Below are positions 35,032 through 44,720 of a DNA stretch of 64,000 nt, piece by piece. The number at the start of each line of letters is the position of its first letter. Position 1 is the stretch's first letter. The DNA lies in the NCBI GenBank assembly GCA_024226515.1, contig JAAELQ010000146.1, positions 62,001 to 126,000 on the forward strand. Reading direction: 5' to 3'. A program made the position numbers and the translations under genes. This DNA is from a bacterium (lineage in GTDB: Bacteria > Acidobacteriota > Polarisedimenticolia > Polarisedimenticolales > Polarisedimenticolaceae). A model generated the notes under the pieces. It did not search any database. It saw only the letters and a list, made by a program, of their open reading frames with translations, and was not told where the DNA came from.

Positions 35032-36530
35032 GCCCGAGCGGAGGCAGCTCGGCGTGGTGGGTCGCGCTGGCCTACCTGCTGCTCGTCTTCGCCATCGGCT
35101 GGTGGTCCGCGCGGCGGACGAGGACTCCGCGGGACTTTTTCATCGCCGGACAGGGGATCGGCCTGTTCGTGACCGGACTGGCCACGATGTCCGCCGCCTT
35201 CAGCGGCTTCGTGTTCCTCGGGGGGCCGGGCCTGACCTATCGCATCGGCGTGGGATCGCTGTTCATCGTGCTTCCGGCGGGGTACACGGCGGGGATGCTG
35301 TGCTGGGTGCTGGCGGGCAAGCTGCGGGCACTGGCCGGGGTGCACGAGGTGTTCACGATTCCCGACGTCGTCGCGCTGCGGTACCCCGGGCGCGCGCCGC
35401 GCGGGCTGGCGGCGATCGGCGTTCTGCTGGGCAGCGTCGCCTACCTCGGGTTGCAGATCCGCGCGCTCGGACTTCTGCTGCAGATGATGCTGGGGCTCGA
35501 CAGCGCGTTGTGGGCAATGTTGCTCGGCCTGCTGGTGCTGACGTTGTACTCCGCGGTCGGGGGGATGATCGCTGGAGTGTACACGGACGTCGCGCAGGGA
35601 TTCCTGATGGTCGTCGGTGCTGTGGTCGTGTTCCTGATCGCGTTGCGCTCGACCGGCGGGTGGGGTGAGATGACCTCGGCCATCGCCGCTTCCGAGACGT
35701 TCGGCCCGTCGTTCCTCGATCCGCTGGGACGCATCGGAGCGCTGCAGGCCTTCGGCTACTTCTTCGTCTTCGGCGTCGGTGTCCTCGGACAGCCGCAGAT
35801 GTTGCACAAGTTCTTCATGATCGCCGACGCGAGGAAGCTGCGCTGGCTGCCGCTCGTGCTGGGCGGCAGCCAGGCGCTGTGCCTGCTGATCTGGATCGGG
35901 ATCGGCCTCGCCGTTCCCGCCCTCGTCGCGTCCGGAGCGCTGGCCGCGCCGGCGCGTCCGGACGAGGCGGCGCCGCTGTTCCTCAGCACCCAAGCGCCGG
36001 AGCTCGTCACCGGCCTCGTCTTCGCGGCAATCGTCTCCGCGATCATGTCCACCGCGGACTCGTTTCTCAACATCGGTTCGGCCGCGCTGGTGCGCGACCT
36101 GCCGCGCGCGCTTGGCCGACGCGTGCACGACGAGCTGCTGTGGGGCCGGCTGGCTGTGTTCGTCATCTCGGCGCTCGCCGCTCTGTTCGCCTGGTTCTAC
36201 GGCGACCTGATCGCGATGCTCGGCACGTTCGCCTTCGGCGTGTTCGGCGCGGCGCTCGCCCCCGCGCTGGCCGTCGGATCGAGCTGGGCGCGCCCGACCG
36301 CCACGGCGGCCACGGCGTCGATCGCGACGGGTCTCGTCGCCACGGTCGCCCTCGAGTTGCTCGCGCGCTGGGGCAAGAGCCCGCTGGCCGAGGGAGCCGT
36401 GCCGGCGGCCGCCGCGCTGGGCTGCTCGCTGACCGTGTTCCTGGCGGTGAGCTGGTGGACGGGAGCGTCGGGCCGCTGCGGGGCCGCGCCCGGCGTGGCG
36501 CGGCAGCTCGGCATTGACGATCCGTCCTGA
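35028..36530 (+). CDS. Sodium:solute symporter (SSS family)
   Basis: A 500-residue transporter with about 13 membrane helices. SSS family marks include a helix-1 SARRTRTPRDFFIAG segment, the TM2 region GLATMSAAFSGFVFLGGPG, TDVAQGFLMVVGAVVV, and the sodium-site stretch SAIMSTADSFLNIGSAALVRD. It couples substrate uptake to sodium flow. The substrate is unknown; the adjacent aldehyde dehydrogenase suggests an organic acid or amine, but this is only context. Translation is coupled to the 113-residue membrane protein by ATGA overlap. Confidence 0.9.
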   Translation: MSPSGGSSAWWVALAYLLLVFAIGWWSARRTRTPRDFFIAGQGIGLFVTGLATMSAAFSGFVFLGGPGLTYRIGVGSLFIVLPAGYTAGMLCWVLAGKLRALAGVHEVFTIPDVVALRYPGRAPRGLAAIGVLLGSVAYLGLQIRALGLLLQMMLGLDSALWAMLLGLLVLTLYSAVGGMIAGVYTDVAQGFLMVVGAVVVFLIALRSTGGWGEMTSAIAASETFGPSFLDPLGRIGALQAFGYFFVFGVGVLGQPQMLHKFFMIADARKLRWLPLVLGGSQALCLLIWIGIGLAVPALVASGALAAPARPDEAAPLFLSTQAPELVTGLVFAAIVSAIMSTADSFLNIGSAALVRDLPRALGRRVHDELLWGRLAVFVISALAALFAWFYGDLIAMLGTFAFGVFGAALAPALAVGSSWARPTATAATASIATGLVATVALELLARWGKSPLAEGAVPAAAALGCSLTVFLAVSWWTGASGRCGAAPGVARQLGIDDPS

Positions 36531-36571
36531 TCGAACCGGAAGTCGTCCACCACGATGGTATTCTGCGGCCG

Positions 36572-37933
36572 ATGGGGTACAGAACGCTGAACCCGGCGAC
36601 CGGAGAGCGGATCGAGAGCTTCCCGCCTGCCGGTGAGGTCGAGCTCGAGGCGGCGCTCGATGCGACCGACGAGGCGTTTCGCGCATGGCGCCGGGTGCCG
36701 GTCGAGGACCGCTGCGAGCGGCTGGCTCGCACGGCCGGGGCGCTCGAGGAGGGCGCGGACGAGCTGGCGCGCATGATGGCGCTGGAGATGGGCAAGCCGT
36801 TGCCTCAGGGCAGGGCCGAGGTCTTCAAGTGTGCCGCGGGATGCCGCTTTTACGCCGAGCAGGCACCGGCGTGGCTCGCGGACTCGCCGCGTCCGTCCGA
36901 CGGGGCGGCGGCGTTCGTCCGGCACGAGCCGCTGGGACCGCTGCTGGCGATCATGCCCTGGAACTTCCCATTCTGGCAGTTCTATCGTTTCGCCGCTCCG
37001 GCACTGGCCGCCGGCAACACGGTGTTGCTCAAGCCGGCGCCCGGCACGCCGCGCTGCGGTCTCGCGATCGAGCGGATCATGCGGCGGACGCTCGGCGCCG
37101 CCGACGCGGTGCGCACCCTGTTCTTGACCGACGGGCAGGCCGCGGATGTGATCCGCGATCCGCGCGTGCGGGGTGTGACGCTGACCGGAAGCACGGACGC
37201 GGGGCGTGCCGTGGGGCGCGTGGCGGGAGAGGCGCTGAAGCCGATCGTCCTCGAGCTGGGCGGCAGCGACCCGTTCGTGGTCCTCGACGACGCCGACCTG
37301 GACCTCGCGGTGCGGGTCGCCGTCGCGGCCCGCTGTCAGAACTCGGGGCAGAGCTGCATCGCCGCCAAGCGCTTTCTGATCCAGCGACCCGTGTTCGATG
37401 AGTTCGTGCAGCGGTTCGTCGAGGCCATGCGTGCGCAGACGTGGGGCGACCCTTGCGGCGAATTCGATCTCGGGCCGCTGGCGCGGGAGGATCTGCGCGA
37501 CCGGCTCGCGTGTCAGGTGGACGACAGCGTGCGCGCCGGAGCGCGCGTCCTGTGTGGGGGGGAGGTGCCGGCGACCCCGGGCTTCTACTACCCGCCGACC
37601 GTGCTGGTCGACGTGCCGCACGATTGCCCCGCCGCGCGCGAGGAACTGTTCGGCCCCGTGGCCGTCGTGTCGAGCTTCGACACCGACCGGGAAGCGATCG
37701 ACCTCGCCAACGATACGGAGTACGGTCTCGCTGCCGGCCTGTGGACGGGCGATGCGAAACGCGCCGCCGCACTACTCGGCAAGATCGAGGCCGGCGCCGT
37801 GTTCGTCAACGGGCTGGTCAAGTCCGCGCCAACGCTGCCGTTCGGCGGGGTCAAGGCGTCGGGCCACGGGCGCGAGCTGTCGCGCGAGGGGCTGATGGAG
37901 TTCGTCAACTTGAAGACCGTGTGGATCGGGTGA
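36572..37933 (+). CDS. NAD(P)-dependent aldehyde dehydrogenase, succinate-semialdehyde type
   Basis: A 453-residue aldehyde dehydrogenase closest in style to the E. coli Sad/YneI branch, which oxidises succinate semialdehyde to succinate. [12 protein letters not shown] is the branch signature around the catalytic-site Asn. LTGSTDAGR is the cofactor loop and ELGGSDP supplies the general-base Glu at about 227. [11 protein letters not shown] contains the nucleophile Cys at about 262. The C-terminal [15 protein letters not shown] ends as expected. Length and motifs are complete. The gene begins 41 bases after the symporter and ends 4 bases before the HEAT-cyclophilin gene. Other semialdehydes are possible substrates. 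Confidence 0.9.
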   Translation: MGYRTLNPATGERIESFPPAGEVELEAALDATDEAFRAWRRVPVEDRCERLARTAGALEEGADELARMMALEMGKPLPQGRAEVFKCAAGCRFYAEQAPAWLADSPRPSDGAAAFVRHEPLGPLLAIMPWNFPFWQFYRFAAPALAAGNTVLLKPAPGTPRCGLAIERIMRRTLGAADAVRTLFLTDGQAADVIRDPRVRGVTLTGSTDAGRAVGRVAGEALKPIVLELGGSDPFVVLDDADLDLAVRVAVAARCQNSGQSCIAAKRFLIQRPVFDEFVQRFVEAMRAQTWGDPCGEFDLGPLAREDLRDRLACQVDDSVRAGARVLCGGEVPATPGFYYPPTVLVDVPHDCPAAREELFGPVAVVSSFDTDREAIDLANDTEYGLAAGLWTGDAKRAAALLGKIEAGAVFVNGLVKSAPTLPFGGVKASGHGRELSREGLMEFVNLKTVWIG

Positions 37934-37937
37934 TCTC

Positions 37938-39884
37938 GTGAGAGTCGTATTCCTGCTGTTGTCGATCGTCGTTTTCCTTAGCGGTTGCGGGAGCGTCCCC
38001 CCCGAGGAGGTCGCCCGCATCGAGGACGGCCGCGAGGCCGAGTCACGTGCGCTCGTGCGCACGCTCGATTCCGGCGACCCCGGGGAGCGCGCGCGCGCCG
38101 CACTCGCCATGGGACGCATCCAGTCGCCGTACTACGCCGCGTCGCTGGCGCGCGCGTCCGCCGCCGAGCCGCGCGAGGTGCGGCTGGCATCGTTGTTCGC
38201 GCTGGGGCAGCTCGGCCTGCGCGAGGGGGCGGTCGTCCCGTCGGCGGCGCCGGAGGCCTGCCTCGCGGCGTTCGAGGACCCCGACCCCGAGATCGTGGCG
38301 ACGGCGGTCGAGGCCTTCGGCAAGCTTGCGCCGTCGGGAGCCGAGGAGCGAATCGTGCCGCTGCTCGAGCACGAGAGCGCCACCGTGCGCGCCGAGGCGT
38401 GCCGCGCCCTGTTCCGGCTGCGCTTCGTTCCGCTGTGGCGCAAGGAGGCGGAGGCTCCTCCGGAGCTGTCGGACGAGACCGTCGCCGCGCTGTCCGAGCG
38501 TCTCGAGGACGTGGCCGCGGAGGTGCGGGAGGCCGCGGTGTACGTGTTCTCACGCTACGGCGACCAGCGCATCGCGATCGAGTTGCTCGATCGATTGACG
38601 GACGATGCCGAGTGGGTGCGGCTGTTCGCGATTCGCGGCCTGGGGCAGGCGGGCTACGTGCGCGCTGCTCCGCGGATCGCGGCGGCCCTGGCCGACGAGA
38701 GCTCCCGCGTACGTGTCGAGGCGGTCTCGGCGCTGGACCGTCTGGATCGTCCCGATCTGTTGCCCGCGACTCGCGACGCGGATCCCTCGTTTCACGTACG
38801 TGCCGCGCTGGCCGACGCGCTCGGCGGCGCGGCGGGCGCAGGCGACGAGGCACGGCTGGAGGCGCTCGCCGCCGACCCGTCGAGCAGCGTGCGCGCCGCG
38901 GCGATCGAGGCCTTGGCGCGACGCCGCAAGGCGGCGTATCGCGACGAGCTGGCGCGGCTGCTGAGAGACGACTCGTGGACGGTGCGCGCGGCCGCCGCGC
39001 GCGCGACGGCCAGCCTCGACGAGCACGACGCCGAGCTGTTCGATCTCGCCTTCGCCGACGCCGACACACGTGTGCGTACCGCCGCGCTCGGGGCGCTCGA
39101 GGCCCGCGACGGGGTCGACAGCGCGATTCAGGTCGCGATCGCCTCCGACGACCTCGCGGTTCGCGGCAGCGCGGTCGCGCTGGCGGCGCAGCTCGACGCC
39201 GCCGCCAGGCTTCCGTTGTTCGAGCGAGCGTACGACGACTCGCCCGGGGAGAGCTGGATCGAGATCCGCGAGAGCATCGTCGATGCGCTGGAGGACGAGA
39301 CGGAGGCGGAGGCTCTGCTGCGTCGCATCGCCGAGGACGACACCGCGCCGTCCGTGCGCTCGCGCGCGGCGCTCGTGTTGCGCAAGCGGGGGCTCGACGT
39401 GCCGCAACCCGGGCCGCGCAAGGTGGAACGGTCGCGCTTCCTGCGAGAGCCTCTCGACGGCTCTTCGCTCGTCGTGCTCGAGACGAGCAAGGGGACGATC
39501 GAGATCCGGGTCTTCGCGGACCGCGCCCCGGTCCACGCCGCCAGCTTCGTCGACCTGGTGCGCAGCGGGTTCTACGACGGGCTGATCTGGCACCGCGTCG
39601 TCCCGAACTTCGTCATCCAGGGCGGAGATCCCCGAGGGGACGGCTGGGGCAGCCACGGCGAGACTCTGCGCGACGAGATCAACCGCGCGCGCTACGGGCG
39701 CGGCGCGGTCGGGATGCCCAAGGCGGGCAAGGACACGGGAGGGTGTCAGATCTTCATCACGCACGTGCCGACCCCGCACCTGGACGGGAATTACACCATT
39801 TTCGGGCAGGTCACGGCTGGGCTGGACGTCGTCGACGAGATCGAGGTCGGAGATCGCATCGTGTCGGCCCACGTGCGGGAATAG
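37938..39884 (+). CDS. HEAT-repeat lipoprotein with C-terminal cyclophilin domain
   Basis: A 648-residue predicted lipoprotein. The signal FLLLSIVVFLSGC ends in a lipobox. Residues about 45-490 are HEAT/PBS-lyase-like repeats (cores VRAEACRALFRL, VREAAVYVFSRYG, VRVEAVSALDRL), forming a helical solenoid. From about residue 500 to the end is a cyclophilin-type peptidyl-prolyl isomerase: ETSKGTIEIRVF, FYDGLIWHRVVPNFVIQGGD, GGCQIFIT and HLDGNYTIFGQV. The active-site Arg of HRVVPNF and the Gln of IQGGD are present. It would catalyse proline isomerisation in the envelope, with the solenoid holding clients. Start is GTG at 37938, 4 bases after the dehydrogenase stop; the ribosome site is weak. Confidence 0.88.
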   Translation: MRVVFLLLSIVVFLSGCGSVPPEEVARIEDGREAESRALVRTLDSGDPGERARAALAMGRIQSPYYAASLARASAAEPREVRLASLFALGQLGLREGAVVPSAAPEACLAAFEDPDPEIVATAVEAFGKLAPSGAEERIVPLLEHESATVRAEACRALFRLRFVPLWRKEAEAPPELSDETVAALSERLEDVAAEVREAAVYVFSRYGDQRIAIELLDRLTDDAEWVRLFAIRGLGQAGYVRAAPRIAAALADESSRVRVEAVSALDRLDRPDLLPATRDADPSFHVRAALADALGGAAGAGDEARLEALAADPSSSVRAAAIEALARRRKAAYRDELARLLRDDSWTVRAAAARATASLDEHDAELFDLAFADADTRVRTAALGALEARDGVDSAIQVAIASDDLAVRGSAVALAAQLDAAARLPLFERAYDDSPGESWIEIRESIVDALEDETEAEALLRRIAEDDTAPSVRSRAALVLRKRGLDVPQPGPRKVERSRFLREPLDGSSLVVLETSKGTIEIRVFADRAPVHAASFVDLVRSGFYDGLIWHRVVPNFVIQGGDPRGDGWGSHGETLRDEINRARYGRGAVGMPKAGKDTGGCQIFITHVPTPHLDGNYTIFGQVTAGLDVVDEIEVGDRIVSAHVRE

Positions 39885-39954
39885 ACCGGGGCGGCGCAGC
39901 GGTTCACGACGGGGGATAATGGAGCCGGTCCGAAACGTCAACCGAGGAGATGCC

Positions 39955-40647
39955 ATGCACCGCGAAACTCGCAGACTCGTCCTACCGATCCTCCTGTCCG
40001 TGATGTTGCCGCTGATGGCGCTCGCGTCGGGCGGCAGCTCGCGCACCGTCCCGGGCGGATCGGCAACCGAGGCGCCGCAGCAGAGCCCGGAAGCACAGGC
40101 GATCGAGCACTACAACACCGGCATCATGATGCGCGATCGAGCCTGGAAACTCGAGACGAAGGCGGAGAAGGCCGCCACCGACGCCGAGCGCGCGAAGCTG
40201 GAAGGCAAGGTCGGGAAGCAGTACGCGCGGGCGCTACGCGAGTTCGAGTCCGCGGTATCGCTGAACCCCGAGTTCCACCAGGCCTACAGCAGTCTGGGTT
40301 ACGCGGCCCGCAAGACAGGCGACTACGACAAGTCGGTGCAGGCCTACGACCGAGCGCTGGGACTCGCGCCGGACTACGCGGAGGCGATCGAGTACCGCGC
40401 CGAGGCGCACCTGGCGCTCGGCCGCCTGGACGACGTCAAGTCCGCCTACATGAAGCTGTTCGAGATCGACCGCAAGCGCGCCGACGAGCTGATGGCCGCG
40501 ATGAAGACCTGGGTCGGACAACGCGGTTCCGATCCGGGAGACGTCAGCGAAGCGGCGCTGCGTGAGTTCGGCGGCTGGGTCGAGCAGCGCGAGCAGATCG
40601 CGCGGCAGACCGCGTCGCTGTCCGGGCAGAGTCGGGAAGGCTGGTAG
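39955..40647 (+). CDS. Exported TPR protein
   Basis: A 230-residue protein. ATG at 39955 is chosen because GAGGAG lies 5-6 bases upstream and a signal peptide (LVLPILLSVMLPLMALAS) follows. After a low-complexity Gly/Ser/Pro linker, residues about 55-170 contain two to three tetratricopeptide repeats (YARALREFESAVSLNPEFHQ, YDKSVQAYDRALGLAPDYAE, RLDDVKSAYMKLFEID). The remainder is helical. TPRs bind other proteins; a scaffold role in the periplasm fits its place between a cyclophilin and a di-haem peroxidase. The partner is unknown. Confidence 0.8.
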   Translation: MHRETRRLVLPILLSVMLPLMALASGGSSRTVPGGSATEAPQQSPEAQAIEHYNTGIMMRDRAWKLETKAEKAATDAERAKLEGKVGKQYARALREFESAVSLNPEFHQAYSSLGYAARKTGDYDKSVQAYDRALGLAPDYAEAIEYRAEAHLALGRLDDVKSAYMKLFEIDRKRADELMAAMKTWVGQRGSDPGDVSEAALREFGGWVEQREQIARQTASLSGQSREGW

Positions 40648-40661
40648 CGGACCGGACCGCG

Positions 40662-41879
40662 GTGCTGCGACCCGTGGAGTGGCGCATCGCGTCCATGGCG
40701 GCGGTCGTCCTGTTCGCCGTGTCCTGCGTGCAACGCGCCGGATCCGACGCCGGTTTCGCCGCAGCGCAGCCGCGAGAGGATGCCTGGCGCTGGGACTTGC
40801 CCGCGGGCTTTCCCGAACCCGTCGTGCCCGCGGACAACCCGATGAGCGTCGCGAAGGTCGAGCTCGGCCGGCGACTGTTCTACGACCCGCGTCTGTCGTC
40901 CACCGGCGAGGTGTCGTGCGCGACCTGCCACCGGCAGGAGCTCGCTTTCACCGATGGGCGCGCGCGCGCCGAGGGGGCGACGGGCGAGCTTCACTCGCGC
41001 AGCGCGATGAGCCTGGCCAACGTGGCCTACGGCGCCAGTCTGACCTGGGCCGACCCCGGGCTGTCGACGTTGGAGGAGCAGGCGCTGGTGCCGCTGCTCA
41101 ACGAGCACCCGGTCGAGATGGGCGTGGCGGGCAACGAGGAGCGGATCCTGGCCGCGCTGCGTGAGGACGCCGAGTACGCGGCGTCGTTCCGCGATGTGTT
41201 TCCCGGCGACGCTGCGATCGACCTGCGCAACGTCGTGCGGGCGATCGCGGCGTTCGAGCGGACGATGCTCTCCGGAGACTCGCCGTACGACCGGCTGGTC
41301 TTCGGCGGAGAGATGGACGCCCTGTCGCGGAGCGCGTGGAGCGGGATGGAACTGTTTTTCTCCGAGCGCCTGGCCTGTTCGGAGTGCCACTCGGGTTTCA
41401 CGCTCTCCGGTCCCGTGCGCTTCGTGGGCGCGGAGTCCGTCGAACCGACGTTCCACAACACCGGGCTGTACGACCTCGACGGCTACGGCGCCTATCCGGC
41501 GGAGGATCCCGGCCTGGTGCTGCGGACCGGCGAGGCACGGCACATGGGCGCGTTCCGCGCGCCGACGTTGCGCAACATCGCCCTGACGGGGCCGTACATG
41601 CACGACGGCAGCGTCGGGACGCTCGACGAGGCGTTGCAGCACTACGCCGCCGGCGGGCGGACGATCCCCGCCGGGCCGGTTGCGGGCGACGGGAGCCGCA
41701 ACCCGCTGAAGAGTCCGAAGATCCGCGGCTTCGAGCTCGACGCGGACGAGCGCGCCGCACTGCTCGAGTTCCTGGAGGCCCTGACCGACCCGGGCCTCGT
41801 GACCGACCCGGCGCTGTCGGATCCGAGGGCGACGCTGCCGTCCGGGCCTGGCCGATCCACGCGGGCTGCGTCAGAATAG
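40662..41879 (+). CDS. Di-haem cytochrome c peroxidase (CcP/MauG family)
   Basis: A 405-residue periplasmic protein. Two haem-binding CXXCH motifs, CATCH at about residue 86 and CSECH at about 241, define the two c-type domains. RLFYDPRLSSTGEVS before the first, and FRAPTLRNIALTGPYMHDGS late in the chain (carrying the distal methionine), are classic for this family, which reduces hydrogen peroxide or, in MauG-like members, oxidises protein substrates. The N-terminus has a hydrophobic export signal with a possible lipobox (FAVSC). The start is GTG at 40662; ATG at 40695 is possible but loses the basic residues. It sits 14 bases after the TPR gene and 5 bases before the FKBP gene. Confidence 0.9.
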   Translation: MLRPVEWRIASMAAVVLFAVSCVQRAGSDAGFAAAQPREDAWRWDLPAGFPEPVVPADNPMSVAKVELGRRLFYDPRLSSTGEVSCATCHRQELAFTDGRARAEGATGELHSRSAMSLANVAYGASLTWADPGLSTLEEQALVPLLNEHPVEMGVAGNEERILAALREDAEYAASFRDVFPGDAAIDLRNVVRAIAAFERTMLSGDSPYDRLVFGGEMDALSRSAWSGMELFFSERLACSECHSGFTLSGPVRFVGAESVEPTFHNTGLYDLDGYGAYPAEDPGLVLRTGEARHMGAFRAPTLRNIALTGPYMHDGSVGTLDEALQHYAAGGRTIPAGPVAGDGSRNPLKSPKIRGFELDADERAALLEFLEALTDPGLVTDPALSDPRATLPSGPGRSTRAASE

Positions 41880-41884
41880 GCACC

Positions 41885-42631
41885 ATGATGAAAGCAGCAA
41901 CGTCTCGCCGCGTCTCCGTGGTTCTGGGTCTCGCGTTTCTAGTGTCGGCGCTCGCCGCCGGGGCCGCGGAGATCCCGCTCGACACCGAGGACCAGAAAAC
42001 GCTCTACGCGGTGGGCCTCGTGATGGCCCATCGATTCACGACGCTCGACCTGAGCGACGCCGAGCTGGCTGCCCTGATCGACGGCCTGGCCGACGGGGTC
42101 CGCGGCGAGCCGTCGCGAGTCGCGGCGTCCGAGTACCAGTCGAAGATCCAGGGTTTCCTGCGTCAGCGGCTGTCCGGACTCGCCGAGCGCGAGGCGCAGG
42201 CGGGCAAGGAGTTTCGCGACAAGGTCTCCGCCGAGCCGGGGGCCGTGACGACCGACTCGGGCCTGATCTACTTCGAACTCGCAGCGGGTGACGGTCCCAG
42301 CCCCGTCGCCACGGACAGCGTGCTGATTCACTATCACGGCAAGCTGCGCGACGGCACGGTCTTCGACAGCTCGCGGCGCTCCGACGAGCCCGCGACGTTC
42401 GTGCTGGCCAAGGTCGTGTCGTGCTTCTCCGAAGGACTGGTGCGGATGAAGGTCGGCGGCAAGAGTCGCTTCGTCTGCCCACCGGAGCTGGCCTATCGCG
42501 ATGTGGGGTCGCCGCCGAAGATCCGTCCGGGTGCCACGATCGAGTTCGAGGTCGAGCTCCTCGAGATTCTGCCGGAGGGCACGGCAGGCACGGGGCACGG
42601 TCCCGGCGACGGGCACGACCACGATCACTGA
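41885..42631 (+). CDS. FKBP-type peptidyl-prolyl isomerase, Mip-like, with His-rich tail
   Basis: A 248-residue exported foldase. ATG at 41885 gives a basic start and signal peptide (residues 8-26). Residues 30-115 are the helical FKBP N-terminal dimerisation domain (LYAVGLVMAHRF, SEYQSKIQGFLRQR). Residues 125-225 are the FKBP domain with VLIHYHGKLRDGTVFDSS, FVLAKVVSCFSEGLVRMKVG and CPPELAYRD, retaining the core aromatic and acidic pocket residues. The last residues GHGPGDGHDHDH could bind nickel, copper or zinc, as in SlyD-like proteins. It closes a seven-gene run that also contains a cyclophilin, so two unrelated proline isomerases are probably co-expressed. Confidence 0.9.
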   Translation: MMKAATSRRVSVVLGLAFLVSALAAGAAEIPLDTEDQKTLYAVGLVMAHRFTTLDLSDAELAALIDGLADGVRGEPSRVAASEYQSKIQGFLRQRLSGLAEREAQAGKEFRDKVSAEPGAVTTDSGLIYFELAAGDGPSPVATDSVLIHYHGKLRDGTVFDSSRRSDEPATFVLAKVVSCFSEGLVRMKVGGKSRFVCPPELAYRDVGSPPKIRPGATIEFEVELLEILPEGTAGTGHGPGDGHDHDH

Positions 42632-42641
42632 TCGAGTGACA

Positions 42642-44720
42642 CTAGGACGTCGCCGGTACCTTGGCTCCGGGGACGAGCTGGCCGGAACGCGCGCGCTCGA
42701 TCAGCTCCTCTGCGGCGTTCTTGTCCACCGGCTTCGCGAACAGGTAGCCCTGCCCGTAGTGGCACTTCAGCTCGCGTAGGCGCTCGAGCTGTTCCACCGT
42801 CTCCACGCCCTCGGCGACGACCTTGATGTTCAGTGCCCGCGCGAGCAGCAGGATCGTCTGCACGATCTCGGAGTTGACGTCGCCGTTGTCCATGTGGCTG
42901 ACGAAGCTGCGGTCGATCTTCAGCATGTCGATCGGCAGGCGGTGCAGGTAGCTCAGCGACGAGTAGCCGGTGCCGAAGTCGTCGATCTTGACCTGGATCC
43001 CGAGCGTCCGCAGCTCGCGCAGTGAGGCGGCGGCGGCCTGGACGTTCTCCATCAGCACGCTCTCGGTCAACTCGAGCTTGAGCGACTGCGGGGCCAGGCC
43101 CGTCTCGCCGAGCAGCTCCTTGACGAACGAGATGAGGTCCGAGCGCGCGAACTGCTTGCTCGACAGGTTCGCGCTGATGATCAGCGGCGGGTGTGCCGGG
43201 TAGCGGTGCTGCCAGTCGAAGGTTTGCTCGCACGCTTCGCGCAGGACCCAGCGGTCGAGCGCGATGATCAGGCCCGTCTCTTCCGCGAGACCGATGAACT
43301 CCGGTGGCGCGATGAAGCCGCGCTGCGGGTGGACCCAGCGCACGAGCGCCTCGAAACCGATCAGCGTGCCGTGCTCGAGCTCGATGATCGGTTGGTAGAA
43401 CACGCGAAGCTCGTCGCGCTCCAGCGCGCGGCGCAGGTCGGTCTCCAGGCTGAGACGGTGGGTCATGCGTTGCAGCATGTCCTTGTCGAACACCTCGTAC
43501 CGCGCCTTGCCGGTCGTCTTGGCGCGGTACATTGCGATCTCCGCATCGCGCAGTACGTCCTCGGCGCGTTCGTACCCGGTCTCGCTGAGTACGATGCCCG
43601 TACTCATCGTGATGAAGAACTCCTGACCCTCGATCTCGAACGGCGCGGCCAGCTCGCGATCTACGCGATTGACCACGCGGATCGCGTCGGTGATGTCCTT
43701 GATCTCTTCGAGCAGAATGACGAACTCGTCGCCGCCGAGGCGGCCGACCGAGTCCGTGTTGCGCATCGTGTCCTGCAGGCGCTTACCGACCTCTTCCAGC
43801 AGGCGATCGCCGGCCAGTCGCCCCAGGCTGTCGTTGACCAGCTTGAATCGATCGACGTCGATGTGCAGCACCGCGAACAGATGGTCCTCGCGCCGTTGTG
43901 TGTACTTCAGCACGTGGTCCAGGCGGTCCATGAACAGCGTGCGGTTCGGGAGGCCCGTCAACTGATCGTGGAGCGCGCGGTGCTCGAGACGCTCGGCGTT
44001 CTCCTTGGACGCCGTGATGTCGGTCTGTGAGCCGCCGACGCGGTACGCCTTACCCGTCGTGTCGCACAGCGCCAGGGCGCGCGTCAGGACCCAGCGGTAG
44101 TCGCCGTCGTTGTGCAGCATGCGGTGTTCGGTCGCGACCTCGGCGCTGCGGCCGTGGATGAGGTTATCGATCTGCCGTTCGACGTGGTCGCGCTCCTCGG
44201 GGTGGATCAGTTCCATCCACGATTCGTGGTCGGGCACCTCGTGATCGCGGTAGCCGAGCATCGCCTTTAGCCGGCTGGACAGCTCGACAACGCCGCTGCG
44301 CAGGTCCCAGTCCCACAGGCCGTCGCGCGAGCCCTCGACGACGAGCGCGTGTCGCTCGCGGATCTCCCGCAGCTCTCGGCGCGAGGCCTCGAGCTCACCG
44401 ACCGGGCGAACGACCACGAGGATGCCCAGCGACCGTCCCTCGTGCTCGTGCAACTGCGACGGACAGAGCGATACCGGGATCTCGCGGCCACCGCGCGTGA
44501 TCAGCGCGGCGTCGATCAACCGCAGAGCGCCGTTGAGAACGCCCTCGAAGTTCTCGCGAATCAGCGCCGGATCGGAGAACAGCTCGGCCAGCGGGCGTCC
44601 GCGGAGTTGATCGACCTCGAATCCGCCGAGATCGACGGTGGCCCAGTTGCAGGTCTGGACGACGAGATCCGCGTCGACGACGAGGACCGGATCGGGCAGG
44701 GCGTTGAGAACGTATCGCAT
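42642..44720 (-). CDS. PAS-PAS-GGDEF-EAL cyclic-di-GMP signalling protein
   Basis: A 692-residue protein combining synthesis and breakdown of cyclic di-GMP. Two PAS domains occupy about 1-115 and 130-255 (the second with WDWDLRSGVVELS and a PAC segment GGSQTDITASKENA). The GGDEF domain (about 260-425) is intact (GRLGGDEFVIL). The EAL domain (about 435-690) keeps its metal and catalytic residues: EALVRW, NLSSKQF, ELTES, DDFGTGYSSL, LKIDRSF, VAEGVET. No transmembrane segment is seen, so it senses a cytoplasmic cue. ATG 44720 is chosen; the upstream frame to 44831 has atypical codon use, and GTG 44738 with AGGTGG is another option. It may regulate the exopolysaccharide locus. Confidence 0.9.
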   Translation of the reverse strand: MRYVLNALPDPVLVVDADLVVQTCNWATVDLGGFEVDQLRGRPLAELFSDPALIRENFEGVLNGALRLIDAALITRGGREIPVSLCPSQLHEHEGRSLGILVVVRPVGELEASRRELREIRERHALVVEGSRDGLWDWDLRSGVVELSSRLKAMLGYRDHEVPDHESWMELIHPEERDHVERQIDNLIHGRSAEVATEHRMLHNDGDYRWVLTRALALCDTTGKAYRVGGSQTDITASKENAERLEHRALHDQLTGLPNRTLFMDRLDHVLKYTQRREDHLFAVLHIDVDRFKLVNDSLGRLAGDRLLEEVGKRLQDTMRNTDSVGRLGGDEFVILLEEIKDITDAIRVVNRVDRELAAPFEIEGQEFFITMSTGIVLSETGYERAEDVLRDAEIAMYRAKTTGKARYEVFDKDMLQRMTHRLSLETDLRRALERDELRVFYQPIIELEHGTLIGFEALVRWVHPQRGFIAPPEFIGLAEETGLIIALDRWVLREACEQTFDWQHRYPAHPPLIISANLSSKQFARSDLISFVKELLGETGLAPQSLKLELTESVLMENVQAAAASLRELRTLGIQVKIDDFGTGYSSLSYLHRLPIDMLKIDRSFVSHMDNGDVNSEIVQTILLLARALNIKVVAEGVETVEQLERLRELKCHYGQGYLFAKPVDKNAAEELIERARSGQLVPGAKVPATS

